Source: Prolixibacteraceae bacterium (GTDB lineage Bacteria; Bacteroidota; Bacteroidia; Bacteroidales; Prolixibacteraceae). From it: 64,000 bases of DNA. The notes beneath the pieces are model-generated. The model was not told the origin of the DNA, did no database searches, and saw only the letters and a list, made by a program, of their open reading frames with translations. The translations under genes were made by a program, and so were the position numbers. The DNA lies in the NCBI GenBank assembly GCA_023229575.1, contig JALNYZ010000002.1:248001-312000 (forward strand), read 5' to 3'. Numbering within the stretch: the first letter of the stretch is position 1; each line of letters opens with the position of its first letter. Shown piece after piece: positions 49,047-58,043 of this stretch.

Positions 49047-49946
49047 ATGGCAAATCTAAAAGAGATGCGACTCCGGATTGTGTCGGTGAAATCGACCCAA
49101 CAGGTAACGAGGGCCATGAAAATGGTCTCTGCAGCCAAGTTGCGTAAGGCCCAGGATGCCATCATTCAAATACGGCCTTATGCCGAAAAATTGCATGATA
49201 TTCTGATTAACCTGGTTGAACAAAATGACGCTTCCGATTTTGAAAACAAATATGCCGGACGCAAGGAAACCAATAAGGTTCTAATTGTTGCAATTACCTC
49301 AAACAGAGGTCTATGTGGTGGTTTTAATGCAAATGTTGTTAAGAAAGTTGAAGAATTGCTTGCAACTGCCTATGCCGACTATTACCAAAAGGGCAAGGTC
49401 GATGTGCTCGCCATTGGGAAAAAGGGAGTAGATGGCTTAAAAGCAAAAAACATTTCTGTTTCAGGTACCTTGCCAAAGTTGTATGATGGACTTCAATACA
49501 AGCGTGCAGAAGTTGTCGCCCAGGATTTGATGAATTCCTTTTCGAATGGCGAGTATGACCGTATTGATTTGGTATACAATCAATTCAAAAATGCTGCCGT
49601 CCAGAAATTGATGGTTGAGCAATTTTTGCCAGTTGAAATCAATGAGGAACCTTCCCATAATGCGGACACTCACCACTATTTTAGCAATTATATATTCGAA
49701 CCAAACGTGCAGGAAATAATGGAAACGGTAGTTCCGAAGTCCCTTAAGATCCAATTTTACAAAGCATTATTGGATTCAGTGGCTTCAGAACATGGCGCCA
49801 GGATGACTGCCATGCACAAAGCCACTGACAATGCATCAGAATTGGTTCGCGAACTGAATCTACAGTACAACAAAGCACGACAATCGGCAATTACTGGTGA
49901 AATACTGGAAATAGTCAGTGGGGCAAATGCTTTACAAAATTCTTAA
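49047..49946 (+). CDS. atpG: ATP synthase F1 subunit gamma
   Basis: 299 residues. Conserved N-terminus MRLRIVSVKSTQQVTRAMKMV (in part) and VAITSNRGLCGGFNANV in the middle; C-terminal RQSAITGEILEIVSGA. Rotating shaft between F1 and the c-ring. Normal length. Confidence 0.97.
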   Translation: MANLKEMRLRIVSVKSTQQVTRAMKMVSAAKLRKAQDAIIQIRPYAEKLHDILINLVEQNDASDFENKYAGRKETNKVLIVAITSNRGLCGGFNANVVKKVEELLATAYADYYQKGKVDVLAIGKKGVDGLKAKNISVSGTLPKLYDGLQYKRAEVVAQDLMNSFSNGEYDRIDLVYNQFKNAAVQKLMVEQFLPVEINEEPSHNADTHHYFSNYIFEPNVQEIMETVVPKSLKIQFYKALLDSVASEHGARMTAMHKATDNASELVRELNLQYNKARQSAITGEILEIVSGANALQNS

Positions 49947-50006
49947 ATCGCGGTTGATAGCAACCATTTGGTTAAAAATTAGAAAATATTTCAAATAGTA
50001 AATAAT

Positions 50007-51515
50007 ATGTCTCAATCCACAGGAAAAATCATACAGGTCATCGGACCCGTTGTTGATGTGAGTTTTGAAGAGGATAACGCCAAATTGCCTAAGATCTATG
50101 ATGCGCTGGAGGTAACCAGGAACAACGGACAGGTATTGATTCTCGAATGTGAGCAACACATTGGGGAACATACCGTTCGGACTGTTGCCATGGATTCAAC
50201 CGACGGACTCTCACGGGGTATGAAGGTTGTAGCTACCGGAAAGGCAATTTCTATGCCGGTTGGGGATCAGATCAAAGGCAGACTTCTCAATGTTATTGGA
50301 GAGGGTATTGACGGTATTGGATTTATTCCCAAGGATCAAACTTATGAGATTCATAATCAACCACCTAAATACAAGGATTTATCCACTGAGCAAGAGATTC
50401 TTTATACCGGAATCAAGGTAATCGACTTACTCGAGCCATATTCCAAAGGTGGAAAGATCGGACTCTTTGGGGGAGCAGGTGTTGGCAAAACGGTTTTGAT
50501 CATGGAACTTATCAATAATGTGGCTAAAAAATATGACGGACAGTCGGTATTTGCAGGTGTTGGGGAAAGAACCCGCGAAGGAAACGATCTTTTGCGCGAG
50601 ATGATAGAATCTGATGTTATCACCTATGGCAAAGCATTTAAGGAAGATATGGCAAAAGGAGGCTGGGATTTGTCGTTGGTTGATAAGGCAGAGCTTGCAA
50701 AATCGAAGGCCACATTGGTTTTTGGACAGATGAACGAACCACCGGGTGCCCGTGCCAGGGTTGCCTTATCCGGATTGAGCGTTGCCGAATATTTCAGGGA
50801 TGGGGATAAGAAAGGCAAAGGGAATGATATTCTTTTCTTTGTCGATAATATTTTCCGTTTTACCCAGGCCGGTTCTGAGGTTTCAGCGCTTTTGGGCCGG
50901 ATGCCTTCAGCCGTTGGTTACCAACCTACATTGGCCACAGAGATGGGTTTGATGCAGGAACGGATTACATCAACCAAATATGGATCAATAACTTCTGTGC
51001 AAGCCGTATACGTACCTGCGGATGACTTGACCGATCCCGCTCCGGCAACAACCTTCTCTCACCTTGATGCTACCACAGTTCTGAACAGAAAAGTATCCGA
51101 GATGGGCATTTATCCGGCTGTTGATCCCCTGGCTTCTACTTCAAGAATTCTTACTCCAGTCGTTATTGGGGACCTGCATTATAACACCGCATTGAGAGTC
51201 AAAGAATTACTTCAGCGATACAAAGAGTTGCAGGATATTATTGCCATTTTAGGAATGGATGAATTATCCGAATCTGATAAATTGATCGTCCACAGGGCGA
51301 GAAGGGTACAGCGATTTCTCTCTCAGCCATTCCATGTAGCGGAGGCATTTACGGGAATGAAAGGCATTTGGGTCTCCATTGAAGATACCATCAAAGGATT
51401 TAATACCATCATGGATGGCGCCGTTGACCAATATCCTGAAACAGCCTTCAATATGGTGGGAACCATTGAAGATGCGATTGAAAAAGGAGAGCGGCTCCTG
51501 GCCCAATCCAAATGA
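50007..51515 (+). CDS. atpD: ATP synthase F1 subunit beta
   Basis: 502 residues. Catalytic subunit with Walker A GGAGVGKTVL, the catalytic GERTREGNDLL and DELSE(SD) near the DELSEED position. Follows atpG directly in this genome. Confidence 0.98.
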   Translation: MSQSTGKIIQVIGPVVDVSFEEDNAKLPKIYDALEVTRNNGQVLILECEQHIGEHTVRTVAMDSTDGLSRGMKVVATGKAISMPVGDQIKGRLLNVIGEGIDGIGFIPKDQTYEIHNQPPKYKDLSTEQEILYTGIKVIDLLEPYSKGGKIGLFGGAGVGKTVLIMELINNVAKKYDGQSVFAGVGERTREGNDLLREMIESDVITYGKAFKEDMAKGGWDLSLVDKAELAKSKATLVFGQMNEPPGARARVALSGLSVAEYFRDGDKKGKGNDILFFVDNIFRFTQAGSEVSALLGRMPSAVGYQPTLATEMGLMQERITSTKYGSITSVQAVYVPADDLTDPAPATTFSHLDATTVLNRKVSEMGIYPAVDPLASTSRILTPVVIGDLHYNTALRVKELLQRYKELQDIIAILGMDELSESDKLIVHRARRVQRFLSQPFHVAEAFTGMKGIWVSIEDTIKGFNTIMDGAVDQYPETAFNMVGTIEDAIEKGERLLAQSK

Positions 51516-51546
51516 GTTCTTTTGTCTATTTCAAAATAATTGATGT

Positions 51547-51798
51547 ATGTATTTGGAAATCATTACGCCGGAAAAAAAACTCTTTTCAGGTGAAACAGAG
51601 CTGGTAAAACTCCCAGGAACCAATGGTTCTTTTGAGGTTTTAATGAACCATGCCGCCGCCATATCTTCGCTTGCAAAAGGGAAAATCAAGGTAAAGGAGC
51701 CGAATGGAAACACTATTTATTTTGAAATTACCGGGGGAGTGGTTGAAATCCAAAACAATAATATCATTGTTTTGGTCGATTCTTCTGAGCTTGACTGA
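51547..51798 (+). CDS. atpC: ATP synthase F1 subunit epsilon (N-terminal domain only)
   Basis: 83 residues: the beta-sandwich domain only (ITPEKKLFSGETELVKLPGTNGSFEVL, in part; FEITGGVVEIQNNNIIVLVD), without the inhibitory C-terminal helices of E. coli epsilon. This short form is normal in Bacteroidota. Confidence 0.94.
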   Translation: MYLEIITPEKKLFSGETELVKLPGTNGSFEVLMNHAAAISSLAKGKIKVKEPNGNTIYFEITGGVVEIQNNNIIVLVDSSELD

Positions 51799-51875
51799 CG
51801 AAAACATGGATTGGACATGATCCCTAAATCAGTAATTAGAAATAAAAGTTCTGAAAATTTATTATATTCTTGGTA

Positions 51876-53072
51876 ATGGGAAAAGTATTGATAATTGGGG
51901 CAGGAGGGGTAGGTACCGTTGTTGCCCACAAAATGGCCGAGTTGCCCGATGTTTTTTCCGGGATTTTATTAGCCAGCAGAACCATAGAAAAATGCGATAC
52001 CATTGCTGCCAAAATTGGCTGTAAACGCCTTAAAACAGCAAGGGTAAATGCCGACAATGTACCTGAACTTGTACAGTTGATCAGATCATTTGAGCCCGAT
52101 CTAGTGGTTAATGTCGCATTGCCTTACCAGGACCTGACCATCATGGATGCATGCCTTGAGACAGGTGTTTCATATCTGGATACGGCCAATTATGAGCCAC
52201 TGGATGAGGCAAAATTTGAGTACAAATGGCAATGGGCCTATAGGGAAAAATTTGAAAAGGCCGGCTTGACAGCAATTCTTGGTTGCGGTTTCGACCCCGG
52301 AGTCTCTGGTATTTATACCGCCTATGCAGCAAAGCATCATTTCGATGAAATTCAATATCTTGATATTGTCGACTGTAACGCTGGTAACCACGGAAAAGCC
52401 TTCGCAACAAATTTCAATCCAGAGATCAATATCAGGGAGGTAACCCAAAAGGGTAAGTATTGGGAGAATGGTGAATGGGTAATGACTGAACCACACGAAA
52501 TACATCAACCGCTTACCTATCCGCGAATTGGGGAAAAAGAGTCCTATTTAATTTTTCACGAAGAACTCGAATCTTTGGTAATAAACTTTCCAACCATTCG
52601 CAGGGCACGTTTTTGGATGACATTTGGTCAGGAATATCTGACCCATTTGAGGGTAATTCAAAATATTGGGATGGCTGGTATACAGCCGATTAATTATGAA
52701 GGGAAAGAGATTGTACCCATTCAGTTTCTGAAAGCCGTGTTGCCCAAACCAGAAGAGTTGGGTGCCAATTATAAGGGTGAGACCTCTATTGGATGCAGGA
52801 TAAAAGGGATCAAGGACGGAAAAGTGAAAACCTATTATGTTTACAATAACTGCTCACATGAAGCTGCATTTGCTGAAACTGGCACGCAGGCCATCAGTTA
52901 TACGACCGGGGTCCCGGCTATGATCGGCGCCATGATGTTCCTGCAAGGAAAATGGAAAAGGCCGGGTGTGCACAACGTAGAAGAGTTCGATCCCGATCCT
53001 TTCATGCATGAACTTAACATGCATGGACTTCCATGGTATGAGTTAACTGACATCGATTTGGAGTTGGATTAA
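51876..53072 (+). CDS. Carboxynorspermidine/carboxyspermidine dehydrogenase-like (saccharopine dehydrogenase family)
   Basis: 398 residues from ATG 51876; a TTG at 51870 is also in frame. Rossmann start KVLIIGAGGVGTVVAHKMA, then NVALPYQDLTIMDACLETGVSYLDTANYE (split) and GCGFDPGVSGIYTAYA, the saccharopine-dehydrogenase-like pattern. In the family the ~400-residue Bacteroidota form condenses putrescine with aspartate semialdehyde to carboxyspermidine. With aguAB in the same window this completes a putrescine-to-spermidine route except for the decarboxylases. Ends at an intrinsic terminator. Confidence 0.88.
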   Translation: MGKVLIIGAGGVGTVVAHKMAELPDVFSGILLASRTIEKCDTIAAKIGCKRLKTARVNADNVPELVQLIRSFEPDLVVNVALPYQDLTIMDACLETGVSYLDTANYEPLDEAKFEYKWQWAYREKFEKAGLTAILGCGFDPGVSGIYTAYAAKHHFDEIQYLDIVDCNAGNHGKAFATNFNPEINIREVTQKGKYWENGEWVMTEPHEIHQPLTYPRIGEKESYLIFHEELESLVINFPTIRRARFWMTFGQEYLTHLRVIQNIGMAGIQPINYEGKEIVPIQFLKAVLPKPEELGANYKGETSIGCRIKGIKDGKVKTYYVYNNCSHEAAFAETGTQAISYTTGVPAMIGAMMFLQGKWKRPGVHNVEEFDPDPFMHELNMHGLPWYELTDIDLELD

Positions 53073-53098
53073 AAGCAGAATATTTATATATATATGAT

Positions 53099-53129
53099 AA
53101 GCCCGGAATTTGAATCCGGGCTTTTTTTT
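53099..53129 (+). terminator. Intrinsic terminator after the carboxynorspermidine dehydrogenase gene
   Basis: Arms AAGCCCGGA and TCCGGGCTT around the loop ATTTGAA, followed by eight T residues. Confidence 0.93.
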
Positions 53130-53332
53130 CATAATTAAATATGTTGATTATTAAGTTTGATAGGCTATATCACACGTTTGATAATTATAAACGGGTATTT
53201 GTAAAACCATCTAATAAATAATATAATTTATAATTAACATATTAATTTTATATATATTATTAATTTTCTGTATGTTATGTTTGTTTTTATTTAGAATGAA
53301 TAAACAATTAATATAACAATATGTAAATTTAC
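53130..53332. other. AT-rich intergenic region with no gene
   Basis: About 200 bases of strongly AT-rich sequence upstream of the ECF sigma promoter, with several TTAATTTATA-type runs. No ORF with recognisable content, no tRNA and no stable hairpin. Confidence 0.6.
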
Positions 53333-53363
53333 TTTGGATATTTCGATTCATTTGATATCTTTG
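53333..53363 (+). promoter_or_regulatory. Textbook Bacteroidota promoter of the ECF sigma gene
   Basis: -33 TTTG (53333-53336), 19-base spacer, and -7 TATCTTTG (53356-53363), a perfect match to TTTG-N19-TAnnTTTG. It gives a leader of about 50 bases. Confidence 0.85.
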
Positions 53364-53420
53364 AATTACTGTTTGATAAGCGAGATCGATATTTTAATCA
53401 TTGAAACCTAAATTGGTGCC

Positions 53421-53927
53421 ATGACAACGATTCAATTTCAGAATTCATTGACGGGTCTGGAGAACAAAATGTTCTATTTCGCCTTAAGTTTGACAAGTAA
53501 TTCAGACAAAGCGCATGACCTCGTCCAGGAGACATTTTTAAGGGCGCTTACCTACCAGAGCAAGTTTTCATCAGATACCAACCTGATGGCATGGGTGTAT
53601 ACCATTATGAAAAATACCTTCATCAATGAGTACCGACGTAATATTAAGGCCAAAACTACCCTGGAAAGTCAATCAAACAGGTTGCATATCTCTTTCTCCA
53701 AAGATGACTTTTATCCTTCTGTTGAATCGATTCACGCAGAAAAGGAGATTTACAAGAAGATTGCACTTTTGGAGGAAGAATTCAGGGAGCCATTTCAGTT
53801 GTTCTTAAATGGATACAAATACAAGGAAATAGCAGAAAAACTGGATCTTCCTTTAGGTACCGTGAAAAGTAGAATATTCTTTACCAGAAAAAAATTAAGC
53901 CGATGTTTAAATGAATATGTAAACTAG
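53421..53927 (+). CDS. ECF RNA polymerase sigma factor
   Basis: 168 residues with sigma2 (AHDLVQETFLRALTY; MAWVYTIMKNTFINEYRR) and sigma4 (FREPFQLFLNGYKYKEIAEKL, in part; PLGTVKSRIFFTRKKL). No anti-sigma gene is adjacent on either side. Autoregulation is not evident because its own promoter is the primary-sigma type. It may recognise an element shared by csbD and the 54-55 kb operon (see findings). Confidence 0.92.
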   Translation: MTTIQFQNSLTGLENKMFYFALSLTSNSDKAHDLVQETFLRALTYQSKFSSDTNLMAWVYTIMKNTFINEYRRNIKAKTTLESQSNRLHISFSKDDFYPSVESIHAEKEIYKKIALLEEEFREPFQLFLNGYKYKEIAEKLDLPLGTVKSRIFFTRKKLSRCLNEYVN

Positions 53928-53950
53928 AGTTTTAGTAAAGCGATTTGAAT

Positions 53951-53990
53951 GACGGCTTCCTGAGAATTTCAGGAAGCTGTCTGTTTTTTA
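53951..53990 (+). terminator. Intrinsic terminator after the ECF sigma gene
   Basis: GACGGCTTCCTGA pairs with TCAGGAAGCTGTC (one G-U pair), then TGTTTTTTA. Confidence 0.9.
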
Positions 53991-54016
53991 TTACTTAACA
54001 GATATGAAGTTTGGTC

Positions 54017-54052
54017 AAAAAAAAACGGTCACCATAAGCAGATGACCGTTTT
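54017..54052 (-). terminator. Intrinsic terminator after the small membrane protein operon
   Basis: AAAACGGTCA (54022-54031) pairs with TGACCGTTTT (54043-54052) and the minus strand continues with a long T-run. Confidence 0.88.
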
Positions 54053-54067
54053 GGTTTTGGAAGGTGA

Positions 54068-54211
54068 TTATCCTTTTATGATACGTAATAATACCGCCAC
54101 GATGGCAATGATTAATAGTATGTGAATGATTGAGCCTGCGCTGTATGCAAAAAAGCCAATAGCCCAAAAAATGATCAGAATTACTGCAATAATGTAAAGA
54201 AGTGATCCCAT
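54068..54211 (-). CDS. lmo0937-family small membrane protein (47 aa)
   Basis: 47 residues read directly from the sequence: start ATG at 54211, stop TAA at 54068-54070. One or two hydrophobic helices (LLYIIAVILIIFWAIGFF; SIIHILLIIAIVAVLL) ending in RIIKG. This matches the lmo0937/DUF5670 small membrane proteins associated with stress. Too short for usual gene tracks. 11 bases after the porin-like gene on the same strand. Confidence 0.85.
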   Translation of the reverse strand: MGSLLYIIAVILIIFWAIGFFAYSAGSIIHILLIIAIVAVLLRIIKG

Positions 54212-54222
54212 GGTTTTATTAT

Positions 54223-54771
54223 TTAGTGAAATGCAAGGCCAATTGTTGATACTCCCGTAGACAGATCAAGGAATAAGCCAACCTTTTGACTAAGGTGATA
54301 TTCCGCTCCAATATGCAAATCAAGAAACAGGGGATTTACCGTATGGTAGTTGTTATCTTGATAATAACCACTGTCCCATCTTGTGTTAACAATGGCAAAA
54401 CCCAATGATCCTGCCAGATAAAAATCCCAGTCCTGGCCTGCCCCCAGAATTTGATCAAAATAGTAGGTTCCTTTTCCACCTATTGGAATAACGGTCTCGC
54501 GGTAATAATTATAGTGATAGGTATAAAAAGTGGCAAATGGTGCCAGGGTAAAATTGTTGGCAACGCCAAATTCGTAATTGATACTCAGGACAGGCACAGA
54601 ATGACCTATGTATCCATAATATCCAGAATAACCCCCAATTCCTAGACCCAGGTTTAGGGTATTGCCAAATCTTTCGGAATACTTGGAACCGGAATACTTG
54701 GAGTTTTGTGCAGATACATTACTCCCTGCCAACAGCAGCAAGAGCAGCATTGAAAATACAGTAGTTTTCAT
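54223..54771 (-). CDS. Outer-membrane beta-barrel protein (porin-like)
   Basis: 182 residues with a signal peptide (SMLLLLLLAGSNVSAQ). Beta-strand periodicity (LNLGLGIGGYSGYYGY; LSINYEFGVANNFTLAPFATFYTYHYNYYRET, in part). It ends VSTIGLAFH. Member of the small Bacteroidota barrels; role unknown. Part of the 55.3-54.1 kb minus-strand operon. Confidence 0.78.
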   Translation of the reverse strand: MKTTVFSMLLLLLLAGSNVSAQNSKYSGSKYSERFGNTLNLGLGIGGYSGYYGYIGHSVPVLSINYEFGVANNFTLAPFATFYTYHYNYYRETVIPIGGKGTYYFDQILGAGQDWDFYLAGSLGFAIVNTRWDSGYYQDNNYHTVNPLFLDLHIGAEYHLSQKVGLFLDLSTGVSTIGLAFH

Positions 54772-54798
54772 GTTTAAAGAATTAATTAATGTTTATGT

Positions 54799-55329
54799 TT
54801 AGTCATTTCGTCTCTCATTACGACGATCATTGTTCTTATTTCCATTGTTGTTTTTATAGTCCTTTTTGTCGTATCGTCCCCGGTTTGCCTGGTTGTTTTC
54901 ACGGTAATACCTTGAACTTACGTTTTCTCTTTGAGGACGCTGCCCAATCGTTTGCTGGTATTCCCTGTTACGGCCTCTTGAATATTTTGTTCTGTATTCG
55001 TTATAATTGGAGTAAGGAGTACTGCCACGATAGTTGTTCATTGGTACTTTGTAACCACCGTACAAATTGTAATTTCTATATCGGTAGGGCAGATAGGATC
55101 TGTGTACCCAGTTTCTACCTTCATAATAGATAAACATCGATGATTGAACATCGTAATAGGCTTCTACATCCGGAAGATAGTAGTAGCGTGCATCATAATG
55201 TTCAACAGGAGCCCATTGCGGAGGGGAACCAAGGTTAAACCGTACTGAAATTTGGGCCTGTGCCGAACCTGCAAAAAGTAGGACCATGAAAATAGATAGG
55301 AAGATGAGATGATGAAATGGTTTTTTCAT
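54799..55329 (-). CDS. Secreted Asn/Arg/Tyr-rich protein of unknown function
   Basis: 176 residues from the ATG at 55329. Signal peptide ends around GSAQAQ. The N-terminal half has aromatic-rich repeats (HYDARYYYLPDVEAYYD, YEGRNWVHRSYLPYRYRNY), and the C-terminal ~80 residues are low-complexity and basic (RPQRENVSSRYYREN, NNNGNKNNDRRNERRND), very likely disordered. Similar Bacteroidota proteins are known without assigned function. Upstream lies the 36-bp element shared with csbD. Confidence 0.75.
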   Translation of the reverse strand: MKKPFHHLIFLSIFMVLLFAGSAQAQISVRFNLGSPPQWAPVEHYDARYYYLPDVEAYYDVQSSMFIYYEGRNWVHRSYLPYRYRNYNLYGGYKVPMNNYRGSTPYSNYNEYRTKYSRGRNREYQQTIGQRPQRENVSSRYYRENNQANRGRYDKKDYKNNNGNKNNDRRNERRND

Positions 55330-55387
55330 TGTCGTTTTATTAAGTGAAATATTAAGACAAAGTTGATTCTCTTTTGGAGGGAATGTG

Positions 55388-55423
55388 TTACACAACTCTT
55401 AATTATAATTACATGATTCACAC
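55388..55423 (-). promoter_or_regulatory. 36-bp upstream element shared with csbD (copy 1)
   Basis: Minus strand begins GTGTGAATCATGTAATT and ends TTGTGTAA; 30 of 36 positions equal the copy at 60027-60062. It lies 59 bases before the start of the 55.3 kb gene. Confidence 0.65.
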
Positions 55424-55432
55424 TTTTCAAGC

Positions 55433-57265
55433 TTATTGAAAGGTCACAATGCCTGGTTTCCCAATTTCGAAATCCCTGAATCCCAAATCGTTTGTCCTAA
55501 ATGAGTTTGTCTTTAAAGCGTTGTGGTCCTTTCCGGGAATTGACGGATAGAAGGCAATGGAAATCTGGAATGCATTCAAAACCAGGTTCTCATTCTTTAT
55601 TAACAGACCCACCCCAATCTGGGAGTAAATTTTATTGATTCCACTCCCTGAGGAAGAATCTCCAAGCATGTCAAGTATGGTTATATTGAGAAATGGACCA
55701 AAACGAAATCCAATAAAATTCCATGGAGCGTATGCCTGAGTTTGCAAAGTGAGCAAAAGACGTCCGGTTCCTGATAAGCCCGACACATTAAATCCATCCA
55801 GCCCGTGGCCATCATTCATGGTAAGTGTATCATAGGAAGAGAGGTTCATGCCAATCGCGATTTGAGGTTTTACAAACTGCCTGAATTTCCACTTTCCGAT
55901 TTCCGTTAATCCGGTGAAATAGATCACCCCGGCCGATAAAATCCCCTGTCGCAGATGAGATGCTTCGAAAAAGGTGCCGTATTCGATATTGGAGGATAGA
56001 TAGCCCCAAGTGTAGTAATCTCCGAATGAAACCCGTGCACCCAGATAGGGTCTGCTTATACTGTTTTTGGTCTGGAATCCACCAGTCAGACTTAAGGCTT
56101 TTCCAATCGGCACATCTTCTGTAATGCCAAATTTGAAAATGTACTTGTCCTGAACATATCTTCGGGTTGAGATACCGAAGCTGGCCAGGTACAAATTCTC
56201 ATTGAAATATTGATTTTGAGGATCCAATAATAGTGTCGGTTTTTCAAGATATCGTAAACGTATAAATCGTGCTGCTGATATAAAATTTGTTGTACGCACA
56301 TATTCAGTATTGCCTTTGTAAAGCTGTATGGCATTCCCGGCCCAGTAATCCTGAACGTTGAATTGTATTTTTTGGGGAAGGTAAATCAGGCTGCTTGTTC
56401 GAATAGAATCGAGGCGGTATTGCTGGGTTATACTTACACCGGCTGCCCATTTTGCAAAGGGTGAAAAGAATGGCCGATCAATGGCAATTTGTCTGTTGAA
56501 ATTTTCATGTTCCAACATATCATAGTGTAGCCTTACACCAATGTAACTGTTTTTAAAATTGGGGATTGCGTAAGTTGTGGTAAAGGAATTAACTCCTTTC
56601 GTGTAATCCCTGCCATATTCATTTTGAAAAGTATGGCCAAACCCCAAAAAATTTTGGTCGGTCAAACCAAATGTCATGCTTGAAGCAGATGCAGATCCGT
56701 TTGGAATAATGCTCCAGTTATCTAAAACACGAATAAAAATATCAACTGAGTCAGCGGTTTTGGAAGCGGTTTTAATGAAAAAAGATACATCGCGTATATA
56801 TTCCCTGCTTCGCACCAATCGTTCAGATTCCTTGACAAGCAAGGAGTCGAACAGTTGATTTTTTCTGATTAACAGTAGGTTACGAATGGTGATGGTCAGC
56901 GATTTTATGTGCAGGTTGTTACTAGCTTTGGCCAGAAAATTATCCGGAGCCACAAGTGTGTCGGCCATTGAATAACCAAACGGATCAAGAGTTACAATGT
57001 TGATATGACGGATGACTTTCCCCTCAAAGGCACTATATGGTTTAATAATTAATTTCTTGTATATTTTCTTCTTTGCCTGATTAGTTGCAACAGGTTTAAA
57101 AACAAAGGAGTACATTAATTTCGTAAACTTCCCTTGTTTTGAAAAAGTCTCAATTTTTTTATACAGACGGGTTGAGTCTTTTGGGGCAGTAGGTTGCTGT
57201 GGAAATGCAAAATTACTGGTTAAGGATAAAATAATGAAAATGAGGAGTATATTCTTGAACCACAT
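55433..57265 (-). CDS. BamA/TamA-like outer-membrane protein with N-terminal POTRA-type region
   Basis: 610 residues with a signal peptide. Two POTRA-like segments (about residues 75-180; GKVIRHINIVTLDPFGYS and DSVDIFIRVLDNWSIIP) precede a C-terminal barrel (residues ~185-610) with many aromatic strands and the last part FRTNDLGFRDFEIGKPGIVTFQ (in part). Resembles the Omp85 superfamily surface proteins in Bacteroidota but lacks the classical final Phe pattern of BamA. Function: unknown; maybe lipid or protein insertion. 24 bases after mlaD on the same strand. Confidence 0.78.
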   Translation of the reverse strand: MWFKNILLIFIILSLTSNFAFPQQPTAPKDSTRLYKKIETFSKQGKFTKLMYSFVFKPVATNQAKKKIYKKLIIKPYSAFEGKVIRHINIVTLDPFGYSMADTLVAPDNFLAKASNNLHIKSLTITIRNLLLIRKNQLFDSLLVKESERLVRSREYIRDVSFFIKTASKTADSVDIFIRVLDNWSIIPNGSASASSMTFGLTDQNFLGFGHTFQNEYGRDYTKGVNSFTTTYAIPNFKNSYIGVRLHYDMLEHENFNRQIAIDRPFFSPFAKWAAGVSITQQYRLDSIRTSSLIYLPQKIQFNVQDYWAGNAIQLYKGNTEYVRTTNFISAARFIRLRYLEKPTLLLDPQNQYFNENLYLASFGISTRRYVQDKYIFKFGITEDVPIGKALSLTGGFQTKNSISRPYLGARVSFGDYYTWGYLSSNIEYGTFFEASHLRQGILSAGVIYFTGLTEIGKWKFRQFVKPQIAIGMNLSSYDTLTMNDGHGLDGFNVSGLSGTGRLLLTLQTQAYAPWNFIGFRFGPFLNITILDMLGDSSSGSGINKIYSQIGVGLLIKNENLVLNAFQISIAFYPSIPGKDHNALKTNSFRTNDLGFRDFEIGKPGIVTFQ

Positions 57266-57289
57266 TTGTTGTTGCCATTTATGCCGGTT

Positions 57290-58009
57290 TTATTTCTTTT
57301 GTTCCACATTTTTTTTCTCCTCCGCCTTAGCTTCAGCTGCTTTTTCTTTCTTTTTGAAATAACCTCTGAAAAGGAAATTATGCTTTGCCGCATTCATGTT
57401 TTCATCCAATCCCTTGGAGCTTTTCTTAAGATTGACAATGGTCTGATTTAAATTCTCTGCAATGGTCGTATCCTGGATTAAACGGCCAAGCGTTCCCTCT
57501 CCACCGTTAATTTTGGTCATAATTTCAGCCAGTTGATACGAAATAACCTCGGCATTGCCCGCGGTCACCTGTAAACTGGATATGATCGCATCCGTTTCGA
57601 TTGGTTCTTTTGATGCAAGCTGTTGACCTTCAGTTGCCAGGGTAGCATTTGAACTTCCCTGGGTAATGATCAGAAGCCTGTCACCGATTAGTCCTTCCGA
57701 TCCAATTGCCACTTCACTGTCACTCTTGATAAACTGTTTCACCTCTCTTTTAATCGTCATAGCAACCATAACGGTTGAATCATTGATAATGGTGATATTA
57801 TCCACTGTGCCAATGTTAATCCCGGAAAATCGAATATTATTGCCAACCTGTAATCCACTTACATTGTGAAAAGTTGAGTTAAGCGTATATACCGGATTAA
57901 ATAAATTTTTTTGTTTTCCGATGATAAATATGGCGAATACAAAGAGCACAAGTCCCCCTGCGACAAAAAGTCCTAACCTTACTTTAAATTTTTCTGTATG
58001 CGTTTCCAT
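57290..58009 (-). CDS. MCE (MlaD-like) lipid transport protein
   Basis: 239 residues. One N-terminal transmembrane helix (LGLFVAGGLVLFVFAIFIIG) then the MCE domain (FHNVSGLQVGNNIRFSGINIGTVDNI, in part) and a coiled C-terminus. Periplasmic substrate-binding part of an ABC phospholipid transporter with the two genes upstream. The C-terminal Lys/Glu-rich tail is disordered. Confidence 0.9.
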   Translation of the reverse strand: METHTEKFKVRLGLFVAGGLVLFVFAIFIIGKQKNLFNPVYTLNSTFHNVSGLQVGNNIRFSGINIGTVDNITIINDSTVMVAMTIKREVKQFIKSDSEVAIGSEGLIGDRLLIITQGSSNATLATEGQQLASKEPIETDAIISSLQVTAGNAEVISYQLAEIMTKINGGEGTLGRLIQDTTIAENLNQTIVNLKKSSKGLDENMNAAKHNFLFRGYFKKKEKAAEAKAEEKKNVEQKK

Positions 58010-58043
58010 TTTTTGGATATTAATTTTGAGTTTTATTAGACAT

